A program made the position numbers and the translations under genes. DNA of 64,000 nt, from contig NZ_JAIVKX010000003.1 in assembly GCF_020524285.1 (NCBI RefSeq), forward strand, positions 124,001 through 188,000, given 5' to 3'. The notes beneath the pieces are model-generated. The model saw nothing but the letters and a program-made list of their open reading frames with translations. It had not been told where the DNA came from and did no database searches. Shown one piece after another: positions 9,601 through 19,039 of this stretch. This DNA is from Alloyangia pacifica (GTDB lineage: Bacteria > Pseudomonadota > Alphaproteobacteria > Rhodobacterales > Rhodobacteraceae). Each line of letters begins with the position of its first letter. Position 1 is the first letter of the stretch.

Positions 9601-10242
9601 TCAGTTGACGATGGTCGCCTCGGTCGCAGCGCGCAGCTCGTCCTCGGTCACACCCTCGGCGGTCTCGACGATCTTCAGACCGCCCTCGACCACATCCAGC
9701 ACGCCGAGGTTGGTGATGATCCGATCCACCACGCCCTTGCCGGTCAGCGGCAGGGTGCATTCCTTCAGCAGCTTGCTGTCGCCGTGTTTGTTGGTGTGAT
9801 CCATGACCACGATGACGCGGCCGACGCCCGCCACCAGGTCCATGGCGCCGCCCATGCCCTTGACCAGTTTGCCGGGGATCATCCAGTTCGCCAGGTCGCC
9901 GTTTTCGGCCACTTCCATGGCGCCCAGGATGGCCGCCGCGATCTTGCCGCCGCGGATCATCGCAAAGGACATGGAACTGTCGAAATACGACGTCTTGGGC
10001 AGTTCGGTGATCGTCTGCTTGCCGGCGTTGATGAGATCCGGATCCTCTTCGCCCTCATAGGGGAAGGGCCCCATGCCCAGCATGCCGTTCTCGGACTGCA
10101 GCGTGATCTCCTTGTCGCCGACGTAGTTGGCCACAAGCGTCGGGATGCCGATCCCGAGGTTCACATACATGCCGTCTTCGAGTTCCTCGGCCGCGCGCGC
10201 GGCCATCTGGTTGCGATCCCAACCCTTGATTTCTCCGGGCAT
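9601..10242 (-). CDS. scoB: 3-oxoacid CoA-transferase subunit B
   Basis: Beta subunit of succinyl-CoA:3-ketoacid (acetoacetate) CoA-transferase, which transfers CoA from succinyl-CoA to acetoacetate. The 213 residues contain YVNLGIGIPTLVANYV and the catalytic-glutamate motif QSENGMLGMGPFP (Glu51), both diagnostic for subunit B, plus GGAMDLVAGV. The start codon overlaps the scoA stop codon (TAATG), so the two are translationally coupled. In the PHB context the enzyme would activate acetoacetate derived from 3-hydroxybutyrate. The thiolase that would then cleave acetoacetyl-CoA may be the one starting at the right edge. Confidence 0.96.
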   Translation of the reverse strand: MPGEIKGWDRNQMAARAAEELEDGMYVNLGIGIPTLVANYVGDKEITLQSENGMLGMGPFPYEGEEDPDLINAGKQTITELPKTSYFDSSMSFAMIRGGKIAAAILGAMEVAENGDLANWMIPGKLVKGMGGAMDLVAGVGRVIVVMDHTNKHGDSKLLKECTLPLTGKGVVDRIITNLGVLDVVEGGLKIVETAEGVTEDELRAATEATIVN

Positions 10243-10946
10243 TACACGTCCTCCCGCTTGCGCGTGGTGCGCTGTTCGATCCGCTTCTCGTGCTCACCTT
10301 TGATGATGCGATGCACGAAGATGCCCGGCAGGTGGATGTGATCGGGGTCAAGCTCGCCCGGCTGCACGATCTCTTCCACTTCCATGACGCAGACCTTGCC
10401 GCACATGGCCGCCGGCGGGTTGAAGTTGCGCGCCGTCTTGCGGAACACGCAGTTGCCCGAGGTGTCGGCCTTCCACGCTTTGACGATGGACAGATCGGCA
10501 AAGATGCCCTCTTCGAGCACGTATTCCTCGCCGCCAAAGACCTTGGTCTCCTTGCCCTCGGCCACCACGGTGCCAACGCCGGTTTTGGTGTAGAAGCCCG
10601 GGATGCCCGCGCCGGCGGCACGCATGCGCTCGGCCAGTGTGCCCTGCGGGTTGAACTCGAGCTCAAGCTCGCCCGACAGGTACTGGCGCATGAACTCGGC
10701 GTTCTCGCCCACGTAGGAGCTCATCATCTTCTTGATCTGCTTGGTGTCGAGCAGCTTGCCGAGGCCGAAGCCATCGACGCCGCAGTTGTTCGACGCGATG
10801 GTCAGATCCTTGACGCCGCTCTCGACCATGGCATCGATCAGCAGCTCGGGGATGCCGCAGAGGCCGAAGCCGCCCGCCGCGATGGTCATCCCGTCGAACA
10901 GCAGCCCGTCCAGCGCCTCGGCGGCGGAGCCGTATACTTTCTTCAT
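10242..10946 (-). CDS. scoA: 3-oxoacid CoA-transferase subunit A
   Basis: Alpha subunit of the same heteromeric CoA-transferase, 234 residues. Seen: [20 protein letters not shown] (the glycine-rich CoA-site motif of subunit A), [29 protein letters not shown] and [20 protein letters not shown]. The ATG at 10946 has GGGAGGA 5 bases upstream. Subunit B follows with overlapping stop and start codons. The promoter must lie in the 280 bases between this gene and topA. Confidence 0.96.
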   Translation of the reverse strand: MKKVYGSAAEALDGLLFDGMTIAAGGFGLCGIPELLIDAMVESGVKDLTIASNNCGVDGFGLGKLLDTKQIKKMMSSYVGENAEFMRQYLSGELELEFNPQGTLAERMRAAGAGIPGFYTKTGVGTVVAEGKETKVFGGEEYVLEEGIFADLSIVKAWKADTSGNCVFRKTARNFNPPAAMCGKVCVMEVEEIVQPGELDPDHIHLPGIFVHRIIKGEHEKRIEQRTTRKREDV

Positions 10947-11174
10947 TTCGTCCTCCCGAAAGAAAGAGTCTGCGAGACTTGTCACCCGCGAAACATCCAG
11001 AGTCAACGAAGCCACCCGCCCCCGCGAGAGGCATCCCGCCAAGTCACCCTCGCAAACGCAGCATGACGACGCCGCATTGCAGCATCGCCTCCCGCGCGCG
11101 CCGCCGCAAGCCCCTTCCGCATGGCGGAAATATCCCCGCCGCAAGCGCAGGCGCGCGCCCGCCGGACATGAGAA

Positions 11175-11200
11175 GGCCCGCGCCAGAGGTGGCGCGGGCC
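11175..11200 (-). terminator. Probable terminator after topA
   Basis: Perfect 10-base stem GGCCCGCGCC / GGCGCGGGCC with a 6-base loop, 26 bases beyond the topA stop codon on the minus strand. It is followed by TTCTC, a weak T-run, so termination may be inefficient. Confidence 0.6.
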
Positions 11201-11225
11201 GATCCGGACCTGCGATGGACGCCCC

Positions 11226-13916
11226 TTACTCGCCCGAGTCGGCGGCTTTCTTCGCAGGAGCCTTCTTCGCCGTGGTCTTCTTGGCGGTGGTTTTCTTCGC
11301 GGTCGTCTTCTTGGCGGCGGTCTTCTTGGGTGCGGCCTTCTTCTTGCCGGACTTCGCGGCCTTCTCGGCGATCAGCTCGAGCGCCTGTTCCATGGTCACG
11401 CTGTCCGGCTCGGTGTCCTTGGGCAGGGTGGCGTTCACCTTCTCCCATTTCACGTAGGGCCCGTAGCGCCCGTCGAAGATGGCGATCTTGCCGCCGTCCG
11501 GGTGATCGCCCAGCTCCTTCAACGCCTTAGCCGCGGCGCGGCCGCGGCCGCCGGGATTCGCCCGCTTCTCGGCCAGCATCTCGACCGCGCGGTTCATGCC
11601 GATCTCGAAGACATCCGCCGGATCCTTGAGGTTGACGTAGGTCGGCTTCGCGTCGTCGGGAAGCTGGTGCATGATGTACGGGCCGAAACGCCCGAAGTTG
11701 CTCGACACCATGCCGCCCTCGGGGTGTTCACCCACCTCGCGCGGCAGCGACAGCAGCACCAACGCCTTCTCCAGCGTCATCTCGTCCTTGGACCAGCCGC
11801 GCGGCAGCGAGGCCCGCGGCGGCTTCTTGTTCTCGGGGGTCGGCTCGCCGCGCTGCACGTAGGGGCCGAAGCGCCCGGCCTTGAGCCAGATCTCGTCGCC
11901 CTGATCCTCGCCCAGCAGACGCTCGTCGCCCTCGGCCCCCTCGCCCGCGATCGGACGGGTGTAGGTGCACTCGGGGTAGTTGCCGCAACCGACGAAGCCG
12001 CCGGTGCGCGAAGTCTTGAGGTGCAGCTGCCCGGTGCCGCACTTGGGGCAGACGCGCGGGTCGGAGCCGTCCTCGCGCGGCGGATAGAGCTGCGGCGCCA
12101 GCGCGTCGTCGAGCACGTCGAGCACCTCGGAGATGCGCAGCTCGGAGGTCTCGGAGATCGCCGCCGAGAAGTCACGCCAGAATTTGCCGAGCAGCGCCTT
12201 CCAGTCCATCTCGCCCGCCGAGACCTCGTCGAGCTCGTTCTCCAGCTCGGCGGTGAACTCGTAGCCCACGTACTTGCGGAAGAAGTTGAGCAGGAAGATC
12301 GTGACGATCCGGCCCTTGTCCTCGGGGATCAGGCGGTTCTGCTCTTTCTTGACGTACTCGCGGTCCTGGATGGTGGTGATCACCGACGCATAGGTCGACG
12401 GACGCCCGATGCCCAGCTCCTCCATGCGCTTGACCAGCGTCGCCTCGGTGTAGCGCGGCGGCGGCTGGGTGAAGCTCTGGGTGCCCAGGACAGCATTGTT
12501 GTCGGCCAGGATCGACGAGACGCCCGAGGCGGCGGTGGCGCGCTCGGCCGCCTTCTCGTGCTGCGCTTTCAGACCGGACTTGGCGAAGGCCGCGGTCTCG
12601 CCCTGCATGATCTGCGGCAGGCGCTTGTCGTCATCGTCGGCAACGTCGTCGCGACCCTCTTCGTAGACCTTGAGGAAACCGTCGAACACCACGACCTGGC
12701 CGGTGGCGCGCAGACCGACCTGCTGGTCGTCCGAACCGATCTCGACCGTGGTGCGCTCGAGTTTCGCCGCTTCCATCTGGCAGGCCAGCGTGCGCTTCCA
12801 GATCAGGTCGTAGAGCTTGCGCTGGTCATCCTCGCGCAGCTTCAGATCGCCCGCGTCGCGGGTCATGTCGGTCGGGCGGATACACTCGTGCGCTTCCTGC
12901 GCGTTCTTCGCCTTGTTCTTGTAGATGCGCGGGCTGCCGGGCACGTATTCCTTGCCGAAGCGATCGCCAATGGCCTCGCGGCAGGCGGTCACCGCCTCGG
13001 GGGCCATGTCGATGCCGTCGGTCCGCATGTAGGTGATGTGCCCCGCCTCGTAGAGCCGCTGCGCCGCGTTCATGCAGGCCCGCGCGCCCATGCCGAACTT
13101 GCGGCTCGCCTCCTGCTGCAGGGTCGAGGTCATGAAAGGGGCCGAGGGGTTGCGGGTGCTGGGCCGCGCCTCGACCGAGAGGATCTTCAGAGCACGCTTG
13201 GCCACCGCCTGCACCGCCATCTCGGCCTGCGTGGCGTTTTCAAGGTCGTAACGGTCGAGCTTCTTGCCGGCGAGCGTGGTCAGCCGGGCCTCGAACTCCT
13301 GCCCGCGCGGGGTCGAGAGCAGCGCCTTCACCTGCCAGTATTCGCGGGGATTGAAGGCCTCGATCTCCATCTCGCGCTCGACGATGAGCCGCAGGCAGAC
13401 CGATTGCACGCGGCCCGCGGATCGCGCGCCCGGCAGCTTGCGCCAGAGCACCGGCGAGAGGTTGAAGCCGACGAGGTAGTCGAGCGCGCGGCGGGCGAGA
13501 TAGGCCTCGACCAGCGGCGCGTCGATCTCGCGCGGGTTCTTCATCGCCTCGGTGACCGCGGCCTTGGTGATCGCGTTGAAGGTCACGCGGCTGACCGCCG
13601 TGTCCTTCTTGATCGAGCGGCGCTTGGTCAGTGCCTCCTTCAGGTGCCACGAAATCGCCTCGCCCTCGCGATCGGGGTCGGTCGCGAGAATGAGCGCGTT
13701 GTCGCTTTTCAGCGCCTCGGCGATCGCGGAGACGTGCTTGCGCGAGTCGTTCGCGATCTCCCATTTCATGTCGAAGTCGTGCTCGGTGTCGACCGATCCG
13801 TCCTTCGGAGGCAGGTCGCGCACGTGGCCGTAGGAGGCGAGCACCGTGTAGTCGGATCCCAGATACTTGTTGATTGTCTTGGCCTTGGCCGGGGATTCGA
13901 CGACGACGACGGGCAT
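11226..13916 (-). CDS. topA: DNA topoisomerase I
   Basis: Type IA topoisomerase relaxing negative supercoils; cytosolic, 896 residues. Seen in order: Toprim domain starting MPVVVVESPAKAKTINKYLG with ATDPDREGEAISWHL (acidic metal residues), PGARSAGRVQSVCLRLI, and the active-site tyrosine Tyr296 in GHITYMRTDG. Near residue 625 is a zinc-ribbon-like CPKCGTGQLHLK then GCGNYPECTYTR, followed by repeated FGPYV/FGPYI topoisomerase C-terminal motifs. The last ~45 residues are an unstructured lysine-rich KKTTA-repeat tail, as is common in alphaproteobacterial TopA, encoded by 15-base repeats. dprA lies 154 bases upstream on the same strand, matching the frequent dprA-topA pairing. Confidence 0.97.
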   Translation of the reverse strand: MPVVVVESPAKAKTINKYLGSDYTVLASYGHVRDLPPKDGSVDTEHDFDMKWEIANDSRKHVSAIAEALKSDNALILATDPDREGEAISWHLKEALTKRRSIKKDTAVSRVTFNAITKAAVTEAMKNPREIDAPLVEAYLARRALDYLVGFNLSPVLWRKLPGARSAGRVQSVCLRLIVEREMEIEAFNPREYWQVKALLSTPRGQEFEARLTTLAGKKLDRYDLENATQAEMAVQAVAKRALKILSVEARPSTRNPSAPFMTSTLQQEASRKFGMGARACMNAAQRLYEAGHITYMRTDGIDMAPEAVTACREAIGDRFGKEYVPGSPRIYKNKAKNAQEAHECIRPTDMTRDAGDLKLREDDQRKLYDLIWKRTLACQMEAAKLERTTVEIGSDDQQVGLRATGQVVVFDGFLKVYEEGRDDVADDDDKRLPQIMQGETAAFAKSGLKAQHEKAAERATAASGVSSILADNNAVLGTQSFTQPPPRYTEATLVKRMEELGIGRPSTYASVITTIQDREYVKKEQNRLIPEDKGRIVTIFLLNFFRKYVGYEFTAELENELDEVSAGEMDWKALLGKFWRDFSAAISETSELRISEVLDVLDDALAPQLYPPREDGSDPRVCPKCGTGQLHLKTSRTGGFVGCGNYPECTYTRPIAGEGAEGDERLLGEDQGDEIWLKAGRFGPYVQRGEPTPENKKPPRASLPRGWSKDEMTLEKALVLLSLPREVGEHPEGGMVSSNFGRFGPYIMHQLPDDAKPTYVNLKDPADVFEIGMNRAVEMLAEKRANPGGRGRAAAKALKELGDHPDGGKIAIFDGRYGPYVKWEKVNATLPKDTEPDSVTMEQALELIAEKAAKSGKKKAAPKKTAAKKTTAKKTTAKKTTAKKAPAKKAADSGE

Positions 13917-14070
13917 AAATGAGACCTCATTGCAACGCTGTGCTCAAAACGGCTTGCCTGCCGCTATGGCGGCGCAAGATGTGGGACGCAAGGGGGAAAT
14001 GTCAATGTGGCCCGCTCACGGGGCCCTTGCAACACGGGCGAATTGCCACGAATTCGCGCCGCTCCGCGGC

Positions 14071-15249
14071 TCAGGACGGGCGGCTCAGCAGACCGCCGGG
14101 CAGGCGATCGAGCCGGCCTTCGAGTTCCAGATCGGTGAGCGCCGGGGCGATCTGGCCCACCTGCCCGCCAAGGTCGCGGATCACCTGATCCTCCGGCACC
14201 GGCACCGGGCCGAGCCGGTCGAGGATGCGCTGGTGCAGCGCCAGCGTCTCGGCGCGGCTGCGCCGCTCGGGCGGCGGCGGCGGGATCTCCTCGATCACCT
14301 CGGTGATGTCGGGCGGCTCCGGTCGCGCCAGCGCCTCGATCACGTCCTCGGCATGGCGCACCAGCCGGGCGCCGTCGCGCAGCAGCAGATTGCAGCCCCC
14401 GGCCCGTCCGTCGAGCGGGTGGCCGGGCACCGCCATGACCTCGCGCCCCTGGTCGAGCGCGCAGCGCGCGGTGATCAGCGAGCCCGACTTCACCGCGGCC
14501 TCGACCACCACGACGCCCTGAGCCATGCCCGAGACGATGCGGTTGCGGGTTGGGAAATGCCGCGCCTGCGGCTGCACGCCCATGGGCTGTTCGGAAAGCA
14601 GCACGCCGCGCGCCCGGATCTCGGCCGCGAGGCGCGCGTTCTCCTTGGGGTAGACCACGTCGACCCCGCCCGCCATGACCGCCGCCGTGCCGCCCTCGGC
14701 ACCGATCTCCGCACCGGCCTTCGCACCGGCCCCAAGCGCCGCGCGATGCGCCTCGGCATCGATGCCGCGCGCGAGCCCGGAGACCACGAGCCAGCCCGCC
14801 TCGGCCAGCCCCCGCGCCAGTTGCCGCGCCGTGCGCGCCCCGAGCGAGGAGGCATTGCGTGCCCCCACAAGGGCCACGGCAGGCCGGCGCAGAAGCGCCC
14901 CCTGCCCGACTACCCAGAGCAACGGCGGCGCATCTTCCATCTCGGCCAGCCCCGGCGGGTAGTCCGGCGCACCGCGAAACACCAGCCGCGCCCCGGCGCG
15001 CGCGCCCGCCGCCAATTCCGCCTGCACGACCGCCTCGGGACAGACCCTGTACCCCTCGACTCCGGCCTCGGCCGCCACCGCGGGCAGCGCCGCTAGTCCG
15101 CCCGCAGCCGAGCCATGTTCGGCCAGCAGCCGCCAGAAGGTCGTCGGACCCACGCGGCGCGAGCGCAAGAGACGGAGCCAGTCCATCCGGTCGGCTTCCG
15201 TGGTGGGTGGGAGTGGGGGGTGGTTGGAAGTCTGTGTGGGCCCGGTCAT
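14071..15249 (-). CDS. dprA: DNA-processing protein DprA
   Basis: Recombination mediator that loads RecA on incoming single-stranded DNA during transformation; cytosolic, about 392 residues. The N-terminal SAM-like helices (DWLRLLRSRRVGPTTFWRLL) precede the Rossmann-like DprA core: VALVGARNASSLGARTARQL, VVSGLARGIDAEAHRAAL, GGVDVVYPKENARL, LLSEQPMGVQPQARHFPTRN and VVVVEAAVKSGSLITARCAL. A small C-terminal winged-helix domain follows residue 330 (VIRDLGGQVGQIAPALTDLEL). The only plausible ATG is 15249; the ribosome-binding site is weak (AAGAGG, about 12 bases away). There is a Pro/Glu-rich linker with a run of prolines before the C-terminal domain. Confidence 0.95.
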   Translation of the reverse strand: MTGPTQTSNHPPLPPTTEADRMDWLRLLRSRRVGPTTFWRLLAEHGSAAGGLAALPAVAAEAGVEGYRVCPEAVVQAELAAGARAGARLVFRGAPDYPPGLAEMEDAPPLLWVVGQGALLRRPAVALVGARNASSLGARTARQLARGLAEAGWLVVSGLARGIDAEAHRAALGAGAKAGAEIGAEGGTAAVMAGGVDVVYPKENARLAAEIRARGVLLSEQPMGVQPQARHFPTRNRIVSGMAQGVVVVEAAVKSGSLITARCALDQGREVMAVPGHPLDGRAGGCNLLLRDGARLVRHAEDVIEALARPEPPDITEVIEEIPPPPPERRSRAETLALHQRILDRLGPVPVPEDQVIRDLGGQVGQIAPALTDLELEGRLDRLPGGLLSRPS

Positions 15250-15330
15250 CCTGATCCCGCCTCTTGCGAGATCCTCTCTACCCGATGACTGGTTAAGCAA
15301 GCATGAAGTCGGCCGGTCGACGCGGCCTGC

Positions 15331-15382
15331 CCTTCTTCTCTTTCAAAATACGCCGGGGAGCGCGAGGGGCAGCGCCCCTCGC
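15331..15382 (+). repeat. Bipartite intergenic repeat, copy B
   Basis: CCTTCTTCTCTTTC followed by AAAATACGCCGGGGAG (15331-15360), then a perfect hairpin GCGAGGGGC-AGC-GCCCCTCGC at 15362-15382. The full element is almost identical to the reverse complement of the copy at 34108-34161. It sits between tldD and dprA. Confidence 0.88.
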
Positions 15383-15399
15383 CTTTCGGAGATGTGCTG

Positions 15400-15471
15400 C
15401 GCCTTCGGCGCCGATCCTTGGTGCACCGCCCTCGGCGCCGGTCCTTGGTGCCGCGCCTTCGGCGCGAGGGG
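15400..15471 (+). repeat. 27-base tandem repeat, 2.7 copies
   Basis: Two full imperfect 27-base units (15400-15426 and 15427-15453) share CGCCYTCGGCGCCGRTCCTT; a third partial unit (15454-15471) then runs into a second copy of the GCGAGGGGCAGCGCC hairpin arm. Each unit contains a GGCGCC palindrome. The array lies directly after repeat copy B in the tldD-dprA gap and codes for nothing recognisable. Confidence 0.75.
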
Positions 15472-15507
15472 CAGCGCCTCTCGTACATGCAGGCACCATG
15501 GCCGCGT

Positions 15508-16929
15508 TCAGCTGCCGGCGCCGCCCACGGTGAGCCCGCCGATCATCACCGTCGGCTGCCCCACGCCCACCGGCACCCATTGCCCCTGCTTGCCGCAGTT
15601 GCCCATGCCCGGGTCGAGCGCCATGTCGTTGCCGAGCGCCCGCACGTGCTGCAGCGCCGTGGCGCCGTCGCCGATCAGCGTCGCGCCCTTCACCGGCGCG
15701 CCGACCTTGCCGTTCTTCACCCGGTAGGCCTCGGTGCAGGAGAAGACGAACTTGCCGTTGGTGATATCCACCTGCCCGCCGCCGAAGCCGACGGCCCAGA
15801 TGCCGTCCTCAAGATCCGCGACGATGTCCTGCGGGTCGGCGTCGCCGCCCTCCATGATGGTGTTGGTCATCCGCGGCATGGGCGCATGCGCATAGCTCTC
15901 GCGGCGGCCGTTGCCGGTGGCCTCCACCCCCATCAGCCGGGCGTTCTGCCGGTCCTGCATGTAGCCCACGAGGATGCCGTCCTCGATCAGCACGTTGCGC
16001 GCCGAGGGCGTGCCCTCGTCATCCACCGAGATCGAGCCGCGACGGTCCGGCATGGTGCCATCGTCGACCACGGTGACGCCCGGCGCGGCGACGCGCTGGC
16101 CCATGAGCCCGGCGAAGGCGGAGCTGCCCTTGCGATTGAAATCGCCCTCGAGCCCGTGCCCCACCGCCTCGTGCAGCAGGATCCCCGGCCAGCCCGGCCC
16201 GAGCACGATGTCCATGACGCCGGCTGGCGCATCCTCGGCCCGCAGGTTCACCAGCGCCACACGCAGCGCCTCGCGCGCCTGCGCCTGCCACGCCGAGGGC
16301 TCCAGCAGCCCGTCCAGCAGGTAGCGCCCGCCTCCCGAGGCCGCGCCCTGTTCGCGGCGGCCGTTCTCCTCGACGATGACGCTCACCGTGACGCGGGTCA
16401 TCGGCCGCACGTCAGAGACCAGCCCGCCCTCGGGGCGCAGGATCGCGACCTCCTGGCAGGAGGCGGCGATCGTGGCGGTCACCTGCACCACGCGCGGATC
16501 GAGGTCGCGGGCGAAGGCGTCGATCTCGCGCAAGGTCTCGAGCTTCACCGAGAAGCTGTGCCCGGCGATCGGATCGGCATCGGTGTAGAGCTTGCGGTTG
16601 GTGCCCGCGGGCGGCGGGGCGAGCACCCCGCCGCCATCGCCGACCGCCAGCCGTGCAGTCTCGACGGCACGCGAGATCGCCTGTTCGGAGATCTCGGTGG
16701 AATGGGCATAGCCCGCCACCTCGCCGCGCACCGCGCGCAGGCCGAAGCCCTCGGAGGCGTCGTAGCTGGCGGTTCTGATTCGCCCGTCGTCGAGCACCAG
16801 CGCCTCGCCGCGGCGGCGTTCGAGGAACAATTCGCCGTCATCGGCCCCCGCGACAGCGTTACGCAGTTGCCCCAGGGTCCGCTCCAGATCGAGGGCCGTT
16901 TCAAAGGGCCGGAAAGGGCTTTCGCTCAT
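15508..16929 (-). CDS. tldD: Metalloprotease TldD
   Basis: Cytosolic zinc peptidase subunit that works with TldE (PmbA) in degrading unstructured peptides and maturing peptide products. The 473-residue protein shows the TldD zinc motif HEAVGHGLEGDF, i.e. H-E-x-x-x-H with His253, Glu254 and His258, and the C-terminal conserved blocks GFGGGQVDITNGKFVFSC and GNCGKQGQWVPVGVGQP. Length is normal. It is divergent from ctaC across 186 bases that hold an FNR box. No tldE partner is seen in the window. Confidence 0.95.
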   Translation of the reverse strand: MSESPFRPFETALDLERTLGQLRNAVAGADDGELFLERRRGEALVLDDGRIRTASYDASEGFGLRAVRGEVAGYAHSTEISEQAISRAVETARLAVGDGGGVLAPPPAGTNRKLYTDADPIAGHSFSVKLETLREIDAFARDLDPRVVQVTATIAASCQEVAILRPEGGLVSDVRPMTRVTVSVIVEENGRREQGAASGGGRYLLDGLLEPSAWQAQAREALRVALVNLRAEDAPAGVMDIVLGPGWPGILLHEAVGHGLEGDFNRKGSSAFAGLMGQRVAAPGVTVVDDGTMPDRRGSISVDDEGTPSARNVLIEDGILVGYMQDRQNARLMGVEATGNGRRESYAHAPMPRMTNTIMEGGDADPQDIVADLEDGIWAVGFGGGQVDITNGKFVFSCTEAYRVKNGKVGAPVKGATLIGDGATALQHVRALGNDMALDPGMGNCGKQGQWVPVGVGQPTVMIGGLTVGGAGS

Positions 16930-16947
16930 GTGGTCTTCCTTTTAGAT

Positions 16948-16961
16948 TTGATCTGGATCAA
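16948..16961 (+). promoter_or_regulatory. FNR/FnrL-type binding site
   Basis: TTGATCTGGATCAA matches the FNR-family consensus TTGAT-N4-ATCAA at every fixed position. It lies in the tldD-ctaC divergent gap, 155 bases before ctaC and 19 bases before tldD. In Rhodobacteraceae, FnrL controls respiratory genes by oxygen; here it would plausibly repress or tune the aa3 oxidase at low oxygen. Function is inferred. Confidence 0.75.
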
Positions 16962-17115
16962 AAAAGTGCGCTTTTGCCGCAAGCGTTCATCTTTATTTGA
17001 TGGGCGCAATGTGCTTTTTAAAGTCCACAACAACAGGGAGGAGGCTCTTCGGGCGGCGGCTCGGGGGTGAATCCTCCTGTCCGCAGAGAAGAATGACAAC
17101 CGGATCAGGTGATAC

Positions 17116-18009
17116 ATGCGTAAACTTTCGATGCTGAAGGGCCTCGCGACCGGCACCCTCGCCGCAGCCTTGGCCGCGCCCGCCCTGGCGCAGGACTCGC
17201 TGGAACTGGTCGGCCACCCGCAGGCGGGCGGCACCGGCTTCCAGCCCGCCTCGACCGAGCTGGCGCGCGATCTTCAATGGCTCGACGGGATGCTGCTCGT
17301 GATCATCACCGCGATCTGTATCCTGGTTATCGCGCTGCTCGCCTTCGCGGTGCTGCGCTTCAACGGCAAGTCCAACCCGAACCCCAAGAGCTTCACCCAC
17401 AACACCCCGCTGGAGATCGCCTGGACGCTCGGTCCGATCGTCATCCTCGTGGTGATCGGCGCCTTCTCGCTGCCCGTGCTGTTCAAGCAGCAGGAAATCC
17501 CCGAGGGCGATGTGGTCATCAAGGTGACCGGCTACCAATGGTACTGGGGTTATGAATACGTCGGTACCGACCTCGCCTACGACGGCTACATGATCGGCGC
17601 CCCGGCGACGGGCGGCGACAACCGCATGAACCCCGAGGTTTCGGCGCAGCTTCAGGACGCCGGCTACAGCGACTCCGAGTTCCTGCTCGCCACCGACAGC
17701 GCCGTGGTGGTTCCCGTCGGCAAGACTGTGGTCATGCAGGTGACCGGCGCCGACGTGATCCACTCCTGGACCATCCCCGCCTTCGGCGTAAAGCAGGACG
17801 CCGTTCCGGGCCGCATCGCCGAGCTGTGGTTCAAGCCCGAGCGCGAAGGCGTGTTCTTTGGCCAGTGCTCGGAACTCTGCGGCATCAGCCACGCCTACAT
17901 GCCGATCACCGTCAAGGTGGTCAGCCAGGAAGCCTATGACGCCTGGCTCGCCGCCTCGCAGGAGGACGGCGGCTACGTCGACGTGCGCCAGTTCCTGGCC
18001 GCGTCCTAA
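17116..18009 (+). CDS. ctaC: Cytochrome c oxidase subunit II
   Basis: CuA-bearing subunit of the aa3-type oxidase, 297 residues, anchored by two membrane helices (about residues 55-80 and 105-130) after a cleavable N-terminal signal ending ALAAPALAQ. The CuA ligands are in [15 protein letters not shown]: Cys251, Cys255 and His259, with the earlier His in [12 protein letters not shown]. The aromatic WQWYWGYEY-like stretch (YQWYWGYEY) for electron entry is present. It opens the ctaC-ctaB-coxF-ctaG-ctaE cluster. Subunit I (ctaD) is not in the window, as is usual when it is encoded elsewhere in this family. Confidence 0.97.
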   Translation: MRKLSMLKGLATGTLAAALAAPALAQDSLELVGHPQAGGTGFQPASTELARDLQWLDGMLLVIITAICILVIALLAFAVLRFNGKSNPNPKSFTHNTPLEIAWTLGPIVILVVIGAFSLPVLFKQQEIPEGDVVIKVTGYQWYWGYEYVGTDLAYDGYMIGAPATGGDNRMNPEVSAQLQDAGYSDSEFLLATDSAVVVPVGKTVVMQVTGADVIHSWTIPAFGVKQDAVPGRIAELWFKPEREGVFFGQCSELCGISHAYMPITVKVVSQEAYDAWLAASQEDGGYVDVRQFLAAS

Positions 18010-18076
18010 CCCCTTTGCAACAAGGCGGCGCGCTCGAGGAGGAGGGCGCGCCGCCAAGACCTGAATCGAGACCAAG

Positions 18077-19039
18077 ATGAGCGACCTCACCACCAACACG
18101 GCAGCCCCGGCAGTCCGCGCGTCCGAGTATGATGCGCAGTTCGGCGACTATTTCGCCCTGCTCAAGCCGCGCGTCATGACCTTGGTGGTTTTCACCGCCT
18201 TCGTCGGCCTGCTGGCCGCGCCGGTCCCGGTTCACCCCTTCGTCGGCTTCTGCGCCATCCTGTTCATCGCCGTCGGCGGCGGCGCCTCCGGCGCGCTGAA
18301 CATGTGGTGGGATGCCGACATCGACGCCGTGATGAAGCGCACCGCCAAGCGCCCGATCCCCTCGGGCCGCGTGGAGCCGGGCGAGGCGCTGGCCATCGGC
18401 CTCGCGCTCTCGGGCTTCTCCTGCGTCTTCCTCGCGCTCGCCACCAACGTGCTGGCCGGCGGTCTGCTGGCCTTCACCATCTTCTTCTACGTAGTGATCT
18501 ACACCATGTGGCTGAAGCGCTCGACGCCGCAGAACATCGTCATCGGCGGCGGCGCGGGCGCCTTCCCCCCGATGATCGGCTGGGCCGCCGCGACCGGATC
18601 GGTCAGCGTCGAGGCCGTGCTGATGTTCTGCCTGACCTTCATGTGGACGCCGCCGCACTTCTGGGCGCTCGCGCTGTTCATGCGCTCCGATTACGACGAT
18701 GCGAAGGTGCCGATGCTGACCGTGACCCACGGCCGCCGGTCGACCCGCAAGCACATCCTCGTCTACACCATCCTGCTGGCGGCGCTGGCCATCGGCACCG
18801 GCTTCACCTCGGTGGGCGGTCCGATCTACCTGGCCGTCGCGCTGGTGCTGAACGTGCTCTTCCTCAAGGGCGCCTGGGACATTTTCCGCCGCGACGAGAC
18901 CATGTCGGAAGCGGACAACTTCAAGACCGAGAAGAGCTTCTTCAAGCTCTCGCTGCTCTACCTCTTCGCGCACTTCGGCGCGATCCTGGTCGAGGCAGGG
19001 CTGGCGCGCTTCGGCATCGACCTGCTGGGAGGCTTTTGA
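18077..19039 (+). CDS. ctaB: Protoheme IX farnesyltransferase (heme O synthase)
   Basis: UbiA-superfamily inner-membrane enzyme that farnesylates heme b to heme O, the precursor of heme A in aa3 oxidase. The 320-residue protein has the prenyl-diphosphate/Mg site [19 protein letters not shown] near residue 76, the second aspartate-rich region [20 protein letters not shown] near residue 210, and about eight or nine membrane helices. Its TGA overlaps the ATG of coxF. The spacing to ctaC is 67 bases. Confidence 0.96.
   Translation: MSDLTTNTAAPAVRASEYDAQFGDYFALLKPRVMTLVVFTAFVGLLAAPVPVHPFVGFCAILFIAVGGGASGALNMWWDADIDAVMKRTAKRPIPSGRVEPGEALAIGLALSGFSCVFLALATNVLAGGLLAFTIFFYVVIYTMWLKRSTPQNIVIGGGAGAFPPMIGWAAATGSVSVEAVLMFCLTFMWTPPHFWALALFMRSDYDDAKVPMLTVTHGRRSTRKHILVYTILLAALAIGTGFTSVGGPIYLAVALVLNVLFLKGAWDIFRRDETMSEADNFKTEKSFFKLSLLYLFAHFGAILVEAGLARFGIDLLGGF

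Noticed and set aside
11502-13922. 806-codon open frame opposite topA
   Set aside because: A GC-rich shadow of the strongly conserved topA; its translation is Arg/Leu/Gly-rich without any recognisable domain.
15250-15300. Longer dprA starting from TTG at 15300
   Set aside because: The extra 17 residues are not typical of DprA, and the ATG at 15249 gives the family length.
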